DNA of 64,000 bases from Glandiceps talaboti. Its lineage: Eukaryota; Hemichordata; Enteropneusta; Spengelidae. Location: NCBI RefSeq assembly GCF_964340395.1, contig NC_135551.1:10426879-10490878 (forward strand), written 5' to 3'. Within the stretch, counting starts at the first letter, position 1; every line of letters starts with the position of its first letter. The notes under the pieces were generated by a model that saw nothing but the letters and a program-made list of their open reading frames with translations, was not told where the DNA came from and ran no database searches. Position numbers and translations under genes: made by a program. Shown here piece by piece: positions 61,757 to 64,000 of the stretch.

Positions 61757-63801
61757 GGCTGTCTGTCTGTCTGTCTGTCTGGCTGGCTGTCTGTCTCTCT
61801 CTCTCTGTCTGTCTGTCTAGTCTGAGAGATAATGCAGGTACAGTTACACTTGTTGCTGGTCAAATTGCACAACTCACAGGAGAACTGCTATAGTATGTCT
61901 GATTTTTGTATGTTTGTTTGTTTGTTTGTTTGTTTGTGTGTCTCTCTGTCTGTCTCTCTGTCTGTTTGTTTGTCTTGCTGTGTGTTGGAGATATTACAAC
62001 CGATACACGTATTGCGCTATACTTGTGTGGTGCTAACCAAATTGCGTAACTCAAAGGACAACTGCAAGAATCTTTAATATGTAAGTCTATGAAGTAAAAT
62101 AATGATGGATTACCAAATCTATAGAATCACTTTCTGTGATTGTGATGAAAAAAGTTTGAGAATACTCCACAATAACTTATTAATATTAAAAGTATTATTA
62201 TAATATATCATTACTGATATAATGTTTTGTATTTACAGGTATCGGAAATTGAACTCAAACAGAAAATCAAAAGTTTAGATGCAAACAGGAGTGATTTAGA
62301 AAAACATGTAGAAGTTTTGGTGAAGGAAAGAAAAGATGCTGAGAGTCGAGTACTGTCAATGATTGAAAGTAAAGCTAAAGAACTCAATGTAAGTATTAAC
62401 ACTGAAAATTGTTGAAATAACACCCTGAATAATTTCCTAACTAAAAGCGATGTTTGACAAATGGTCATTAAATGCTACTTTGATGGTATAGTTTATAATC
62501 TTACTTTTACAGATGTAACTGTTTCATCAGAGTATATTTTGTTGTTGTCTAAAATCTTCCGCAATACATTGTATATATAACAGTATGACAAACTAACCAA
62601 AAATTGTACTCCTAAAATTGTACTCCAAAAAGTCTAATAGTGTATGTAATTTATAAATGTGTTATCCCTTATACCTGAATGAATGAATGAATGAGTGAGT
62701 GAGTGAGTGAGTGAGTGAGTGAGTGAGTGAGTGAGTGAGTGAGTGAGTGAGTGCGTTAGTTAGTAAATGGATGAATGAGCAAGTACCCATAGGTGGGTGG
62801 GTGGGTGGGAGGGCGGGCGGACGGACGGACGAGCGAGTGAGTGAGGGAGTGAGTGAGTGAGTGAGTGAATGAGTGAGGGAGTGAGTGAGTGTGTGAGTGA
62901 GGGAGGGAGTGTGTGAGTGAGGGAGGGAGTGAGTGAGTGTGTGAGTGAGTGAGGGAGTGAGTGAGTGAGTGAGGGGGTGGGTATACTACAGAAGTGATTA
63001 CCCAGTTCTAATTCATTTTATTACTTTAATATAACAGGCACTCAATAAAGAACATGAAAAACACACAGAATCACTTCAGAAGAAACTAAAATGGTATGCT
63101 GAGAATCAAGATTTACTAGACAAAGATACCAAAGCACTTCAAGAGAAGAATGATGAAATTAAAAGTTTGAAAGATCAACTACAACATTTACAACAAGAAA
63201 AAGATGTAAGAAATATAACTTTACATATTTTTTATAAAAATAGATAAATTTGTAAATAGTATTTAAATTTCTTTGATACAGTTAAGGGATATGGATAGTT
63301 TAATATCAGAAAGATTTATCATCTTTACATATGTACTGTACTTGACTACATTAGCGCCCTCAGTGGTGGACTGTGGTACATGTAGTTGGTATACATCAAT
63401 GATAGTAATTGACCAAAAATGTTCATCAGCTTGGTAAATTGATTTACAAAGTTATAACGCACAAGCCTTTTGATCTTTCTCAGTCGACGATCCTCATCAG
63501 AATGACAAATTCTTTTGCTAACCACTAGACAAGTCAATAGATCGATGCTAAAAAACGTTGAACTGCTTGTCTATTATCACCCATGTAAATATTATTAACT
63601 GTTTTTACTTGAACTGAAATGTAAAGATATCGATAAATCCGTATGTTTTGTGTGTTTTTTGTACTGGTTTGTTGCAAGTAACATGTTAAATACATAGTGA
63701 CTGTGTTGTTTTTACAGGAAAAGAGAAAAGTTAACGAGACTCAGAGAAGGGCCAGAGAAAGAGCAGCTGATGCTAAAAAGATACAAGATTTAGAAAGACA
63801 G
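35333..63801 (+). CDS. CEP162: CEP162 orthologue (22 exons seen, 3' end beyond window)
   Basis: This gene encodes the centriole distal-end and axoneme-associated protein CEP162 (KIAA1009/QN1), which binds microtubules and CEP290 and promotes transition-zone assembly in cilia. Twenty-two exons join in phase to 954 codons without a stop. The N-terminus KMEFDEKFEQFMKE and PWW motif match the family start. Further conserved parts are TLEEAADKERFFKELEEKE with IDYGKLNKE (about residues 155-190), GGMLAKVSLLDSMDS (about 238-252), a GFDLQPA repeat block (about 384-470), and a long coiled coil from about residue 600 that includes LKWYAENQDLLDKD and RAADAKKIQDLERQ. The human protein is about 1400 residues; a few hundred C-terminal residues lie off the right edge. 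Introns are inflated by satellites and foldbacks. It diverges from CEP126. Confidence 0.93.
35732..36066. mobile_element. Inverted-repeat element with nested copies of its end
   Basis: It starts TAGTCCTGCTTGCAGACGGA and ends with the inverse (TCCGTCTACAAACACTGCAGG). Further direct copies of the end begin near 35775 and 35833 and an inverted one at 35925-35945. No coding capacity. Lies in CEP162 intron 1. Confidence 0.65.
36756..36900 (+). CDS. CEP162: CEP162 exon 2
   Basis: Acceptor TTTTGAACAG, donor GTATGT. Encodes SMSDHDDSVDSEAFNQLLGS and then KDLPWWAQDTDEDE; the acidic stretch and PWW motif are family features. The frame is open upstream into the intron from an ATG at 36678, so an alternative first exon is possible but unsupported. 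Confidence 0.9.
36992..37039. repeat. (CAA)n microsatellite
   Basis: About 16 perfect CAA units in CEP162 intron 2. Confidence 0.95.
37248..37300. repeat. (CA)n microsatellite
   Basis: About 25 CA units in CEP162 intron 2. Confidence 0.95.
37567..37637 (+). CDS. CEP162: CEP162 exon 3
   Basis: Acceptor CACCTTTCAG, donor GTGATT. Encodes HSWLKPKKKVEEKKEETPTF and KKK; the SYLK/SWLK-type motif followed by basic sequence fits human CEP162. Confidence 0.88.
38126..38189 (+). CDS. CEP162: CEP162 exon 4
   Basis: Acceptor TCCTATGCAG, donor GTATGT, phase 0 in and 1 out. Encodes VTVREDVGMSKDSLEDQNHV and T. Confidence 0.85.
38588..38627 (+). CDS. CEP162: CEP162 exon 5 (40 bp)
   Basis: Acceptor ATTCTTTCAG, donor GTGAGT. 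Encodes ASGVLPQDKPPVG; phases fit both neighbours. Confidence 0.8.
38763..39998. repeat. 97-bp tandem repeat in CEP162 intron 5
   Basis: About 12 units of 97 bp, core AGCAAATGAAACAGTATACT ... TTTGGTGTTATGGGTTGTAT. The array begins with an inverted partial unit: 38767-38808 is the reverse complement of 38838-38877, so its left end can fold into a hairpin. Confidence 0.92.
40185..40234 (+). CDS. CEP162: CEP162 exon 6 (50 bp)
   Basis: Acceptor CTCATTATAG, donor GTACAG. Encodes LSSDMYSEDTMTSTGR; phase 2 in, 1 out. Confidence 0.8.
40452..40643. mobile_element. Foldback element in CEP162 intron 6
   Basis: Arms of about 52 bp are imperfectly inverted: the left carries ACAATGAAAATCACATGA and ATAGACACAACTGTGATA, the right the complement near 40585-40643. 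The loop is about 85 bp. It ends about 230 bp before exon 7. Confidence 0.75.
40873..41047 (+). CDS. CEP162: CEP162 exon 7
   Basis: Acceptor GCATTTCTTTAG, donor GTAGGT. Encodes TLEEAADKERFFKELEEKEG, IDYGKLNKETDLSGT and LHGSRTLAG, a well-conserved CEP162 block (human TLEEQEEKEQFFARLE and IDYSRLNKELD). Confidence 0.93.
41180..42420. repeat. 47-bp minisatellite in CEP162 intron 7
   Basis: About 26 units of 47 bp, GACTTGGCTATCTGACTTGA then CATACTGGCTTGACAGTATA and GCCCAGA. Some units are shortened and carry GACAGTATTAGCCC. The array ends about 100 bp before exon 8. Confidence 0.95.
42520..42601 (+). CDS. CEP162: CEP162 exon 8
   Basis: Acceptor TTTTACTATGTAG, donor GTAATC. Encodes IEEKDEDVDSTSQNTEERRV and VDSHSPK; acidic and likely disordered. 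Confidence 0.85.
42895..43280. repeat. ~370-bp dispersed repeat, copy 1
   Basis: Shares ordered blocks with 54840-55240 (AACCCCAT..ATG..TGCAAGTGT, GTGTACTTGGG, AAAGTGC.GCAGAAAA, TATTTGCATATCAT, ACCACTAGTAT) and, more loosely, with 54430-54800. It ends just before CEP162 exon 9. Confidence 0.7.
43306..43345 (+). CDS. CEP162: CEP162 exon 9 (40 bp)
   Basis: Acceptor TTCATTTATACAG, donor GTGGGT. Encodes DDKKPGSGGMLAK, whose end matches the MLA that precedes LLDSLDS in the human protein. Confidence 0.87.
43391..43505. repeat. (GTAT)n/(GTGTAT)n and (TA)n tract
   Basis: Compound microsatellite in CEP162 intron 9. Confidence 0.9.
43505..43630. repeat. Transposon-end-like segment (GCGACGTTTCAG)
   Basis: AAGCGACGTTTCAGTGCGTC followed by a CACACCTTCTTCA block resembles the ends of common invertebrate retroelements with a TGAAGAAGG...GAAACGTCG signature. 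No ORF is preserved, and the class is uncertain. Confidence 0.4.
43957..44037 (+). CDS. CEP162: CEP162 exon 10
   Basis: Acceptor TTGTGTTTACAG, donor GTAAGT. Encodes VSLLDSMDSSLGTIKLPGSH and DDKSSNK; VSLLDSMDS is a family signature. Confidence 0.9.
44185..44655. mobile_element. Foldback element in CEP162 intron 10
   Basis: Inverted arms of about 120 bp: the left has AGATAAGAAACAGGCTTCCC and ACAGACCACTCATTACAAAT, and the exact inverse occurs at 44536-44585. The outer ends (CAAAGGGTCACCGAAAG against the inverse of CTTTCGGCGATCCTTCAA) are diverged. The loop is about 220 bp without an ORF. A fragment of the same family is at 28030-28085. Confidence 0.82.
45026..45133 (+). CDS. CEP162: CEP162 exon 11
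   Basis: Acceptor TTTACTTTGAGTAG. Encodes LLDAGTATEMEALHGLLQKA and VLSPTMKLDDTG. Two donors six bases apart, at 45128 (GTTCAG) and 45134 (GTGAAA), keep the same phase and differ by two residues; the second looks stronger. Confidence 0.85.
45145..45350. mobile_element. Imperfect inverted-repeat element after CEP162 exon 11
   Basis: GATAGTGTTAGTCTACCTGC with GGATGTTCTTCCGATACAAT on the left pairs imperfectly with the inverse of GAAGGCCCGAACATCTAGCA and AGACTATATGATAGTATG on the right. It starts only about 10 bp after the exon 11 donor. No coding capacity. Confidence 0.5.
45443..45756. mobile_element. MITE-like element, copy 1 (TTTGATACA ends)
   Basis: Left GTGTGATACAATCCCACAGA with AACTAATAAGAAACTATGCACA pairs with the inverse of the right end (TTTCGTATTGATTTCTGTGT, GGCTGTATCAAACA). 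A second copy with the same ends is at 47672-47941. Confidence 0.7.
45894..46097 (+). mobile_element. Non-LTR retrotransposon RT-ORF end, 5' truncated
   Basis: Sixty-eight codons read RKYTFTKRIVETWNNLPHSV and VTSPSIHYFEQHL, ending at TAG. This is the standard C-terminal tail of invertebrate non-LTR reverse-transcriptase ORFs (..RVVDTWNSLP..VV.A.SVN.FK..LD). The 3' side ends in AAGTAAATCTAAGTAAA, a short tail. A 5'-truncated fossil in CEP162 intron 11. Confidence 0.75.
46192..46697 (+). CDS. CEP162: CEP162 exon 12 with GFDLQPA repeats
   Basis: Acceptor ATGATCACTAG, donor GTAAGA, 506 bp. It starts DGLMKEVKAAYRASLEAAER, matching the EALHQAY-type helix of the family, and carries from 46419 six GFDL units, then GFHL and KFDL, spaced 11-14 residues (typical unit GFDLQPASESQ). 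The vertebrate protein as recalled has only one GFDLQPV. The repeat lies in otherwise disordered sequence just before a basic region. Confidence 0.92.
47672..47941. mobile_element. MITE-like element, copy 2
   Basis: Ends TTTGATACAACATGCAGAAA and the inverse TTGTATCAAA. Internal AGAAACTGTATAT..GCAAGATTAAATGAATACAGTTT corresponds to the copy at 45443-45756. In CEP162 intron 12. Confidence 0.7.
49107..49185 (+). CDS. CEP162: CEP162 exon 13
   Basis: Acceptor CCATTTCAG, donor GTAAAT. Encodes DKPKKQPRTIRVTQPRTRSS and KIPTKT, a strongly basic segment that could bind microtubules. The 122-bp array begins about 250 bp downstream in the following 6.2-kb intron. Confidence 0.85.
49437..54340. repeat. 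122-bp satellite array in CEP162 intron 13
   Basis: About 40 units of 122 bp fill 4.9 kb of the intron. Each plus-strand unit contains ACTTTGTTCTATTGCAGTGT, a polypyrimidine tract plus CAG that looks like a 3' splice site, and each minus-strand unit contains AATAAA in CATTTCAATAAAGG. Units 49560-50030 are almost identical, indicating recent amplification. Near 51300-51900 a three-unit (366-bp) higher-order period is visible. Minus-strand open frames run over two to three units because 366 is divisible by three; they are not taken as genes. Units after about 54040 are degenerate. Confidence 0.96.
54430..55240. repeat. ~370-bp dispersed repeat, copies 2 and 3 in tandem
   Basis: Two diverged copies, about 54430-54800 and 54840-55240, of the family seen at 42895-43280. 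Shared markers are ACTTGGGGTA, GTGCTTGCTGTATTCT/GTGCTTGCAGTGTTCT, ACCCACAC and a TTTGCATA block. Between the satellite and CEP162 exon 14. Confidence 0.65.
55359..55511 (+). CDS. CEP162: CEP162 exon 14
   Basis: Acceptor GTATGACTAG, donor GTAAGA, phase 1 in and out. Encodes AGKKDSKKDLKKDVKKDTSK and then SSDYGAKKGWSPADAVQQKI; Lys/Asp-rich then a conserved-looking helix. Confidence 0.87.
56060..56190 (+). CDS. CEP162: CEP162 exon 15
   Basis: Acceptor ATTCACACAG, donor GTAAGT. Encodes GSETISLAPKPYDTQLLASV and ESFAHYIKDHF, ending KGQQ. Confidence 0.87.
56601..56861 (+). CDS. CEP162: CEP162 exon 16 (start of coiled coil)
   Basis: Acceptor CTGAATTTCAG, donor GTAAGT, 87 codons in phase 0. Encodes SRERALLAEVQDWQRQWKEE and HERELEELRLQHENDIFRIK with ENMILIAK, matching human KELFKLNQDNYILQAKL. 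Heptad-like hydrophobic spacing. Confidence 0.92.
58767..58961. mobile_element. Inverted-repeat MITE with poly-G centre
   Basis: Left arm AATCTGATTAAAATCTGATG through TTATTTACCTCTATGTCCAT, right arm its inverse through CACCACATCAGATTTTAATT. The centre is a run of about 14 G followed by GATCGATCGATCG. A fragment with the same end (GATCTGATTAAAATCTGATG) is at 48442-48462. Confidence 0.78.
59406..59437. repeat. (TGAT)n microsatellite
   Basis: About eight units. Confidence 0.9.
59985..60200. repeat. (TTTA)n tract with poly-G/poly-C end
   Basis: TTTA units to about 60150, then T8 G7 and a run of about 15 C at 60183-60198, about 105 bp before exon 17. Confidence 0.9.
60304..60444 (+). CDS. CEP162: CEP162 exon 17
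   Basis: Acceptor TTTTTGTTCCAG, donor GTAAGA, 47 codons. Encodes EKIGLMEKEMQHQETLLEGY and HQ, matching human IQKEIQEQETLLQGYQQ. Confidence 0.92.
60586..60698 (+). CDS. CEP162: CEP162 exon 18
   Basis: Acceptor TCAATTCCAG, donor GTAATT. Encodes ENKRLYKEIQELKKEGKESE and ENLKLRTDITYLR, matching human ENERLYNQVKDLQ. Confidence 0.92.
61532..61682 (+). CDS. CEP162: CEP162 exon 19
   Basis: Acceptor TTTTCAATATTCAG, donor GTAAGT, phase 2 in, 0 out. Encodes DNLDETGKKLKNKGVITSIE and ILGAGQIAQLKGELQEAQ. Two decayed partial copies of its 3' half follow in the next intron. Confidence 0.87.
61720..61830. repeat. (CTGT)n microsatellite
   Basis: CTGT units starting about 40 bp after the exon 19 donor, interrupted by CTGG and CTCT. 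Confidence 0.93.
61818..62075 (+). pseudogene. Two decayed tandem copies of CEP162 exon 19
   Basis: 61820-61893 (AGAGATAATGCAGGTACAGT ... GTCAAATTGCACAACTCACA, GGAGAACTG) and 61995-62071 (GCGCTATACTTG ... AACTCAAAGGACAACTGCAAGA) repeat the 3' half of exon 19. Each is followed by a short CTGT/TTTG-type microsatellite or stop. The first ends CTATAG instead of CAAGAAGCCCAG and has lost the donor; the second has an in-frame TAA. They cannot work as exons. Confidence 0.8.
62239..62388 (+). CDS. CEP162: CEP162 exon 20
   Basis: Acceptor GTATTTACAG, donor GTAAGT, 50 codons in phase 0. Encodes VSEIELKQKIKSLDANRSDL and EVLVKERKDAESRVLSMIES; coiled coil. Confidence 0.92.
62684..62985. repeat. (GAGT)n microsatellite with variant blocks
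   Basis: GAAT, GAGT, GGGT, GGAC and GAGG units over 300 bp, ending about 50 bp before exon 21. Strongly purine-rich on the transcript side. Confidence 0.95.
63038..63205 (+). CDS. CEP162: CEP162 exon 21
   Basis: Acceptor TTAATATAACAG, donor GTAAGA, 56 codons. Encodes KEHEKHTESLQKKLKWYAEN and QDLLDKDTKALQEKNDEI, nearly the same as human RLQWYAENQELLDKDALRL. Confidence 0.95.
63400..63545. repeat. Transposon-end-like segment (CGACGATCCTCATCAG)
   Basis: AAGGCTTGTGCG in inverse and GATCCTCATCAGAATG resemble the TGATGAGG..CGTCG type end of common invertebrate retroelements. No ORF, class uncertain. In CEP162 intron 21. Confidence 0.35.
63718..63801 (+). CDS. CEP162: CEP162 exon 22 (last visible)
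   Basis: Acceptor TTGTTTTTACAG, donor GTATGT, 28 codons. Encodes EKRKVNETQRRARERAADAK and KIQDLERQ, the family signature AADAKKIQDLERQV. The remaining exons are outside the window. Confidence 0.95.
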
Positions 63802-64000
63802 GTATGTTATAATTTCTCTTTTTATCAGATCAGCATTATTAGTATTACAGAACTTACATATCTTGGGGTATGTTTCAGTGCATGCTTGATATTGTAAATC
63901 ATTCACTTGGTTCTAATTTCACTTTGATGTCCACCACACTATCCTGCAGTGTGCCTACCGTCCTAAGGGGTGGGTGGGAGTGCGATGGGGGTGGGGGTGA

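Overview
The window is nuclear DNA from an invertebrate animal. It is AT-rich, and its genes are split into many short exons with GT-AG introns of roughly 0.1-6 kb. It carries decayed metazoan transposons (Crypton-type tyrosine recombinase, CR1/L2-like non-LTR ends, a possible Penelope-like end), SUEL-type rhamnose-binding lectin exons and a very large amount of satellite and foldback DNA. A marine deuterostome or a lophotrochozoan would fit; the sequence alone does not fix the phylum.

The core is a head-to-head pair of centrosome/cilium genes. On the minus strand, 34932 down to 13124, lies a complete CEP126 (KIAA1377) orthologue: eight exons whose phases all fit, 3078 coding bases, 1025 residues. 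On the plus strand, from 35333 past the right edge, lies a CEP162 (KIAA1009/QN1) orthologue: 22 exons are visible, 954 codons in an unbroken joined frame, ending inside the conserved C-terminal coiled coil. The start codons are about 400 bp apart, and the space between them holds a ZNF143/Staf-like site and YY1-like sites. The two human genes are on different chromosomes, so this pairing is a lineage feature worth testing: both products act at centrioles and the cilium base and could be co-transcribed.

Region by region. 1-2.8 kb: two nearly identical SUEL lectin exons and a third decayed lectin fragment, duplicated together with pieces of a Crypton recombinase pseudogene on the other strand. 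2.8-13.1 kb: gene-poor DNA with CR1-like and Penelope-like scraps, microsatellites and a possible orphan promoter near 4 kb. 13.1-34.9 kb: CEP126, with a POU-octamer minisatellite, a 22-bp and a 44-bp minisatellite and a foldback element in its introns. 34.9-35.3 kb: the shared promoter. 35.3-64 kb: CEP162, whose introns hold 97-bp, 47-bp and 122-bp tandem arrays (the last about 4.9 kb), several inverted-repeat elements, and decayed duplicate copies of one of its own exons.

The joined reading frames were checked by hand through splice phases. All repeat copy numbers are estimates by eye.
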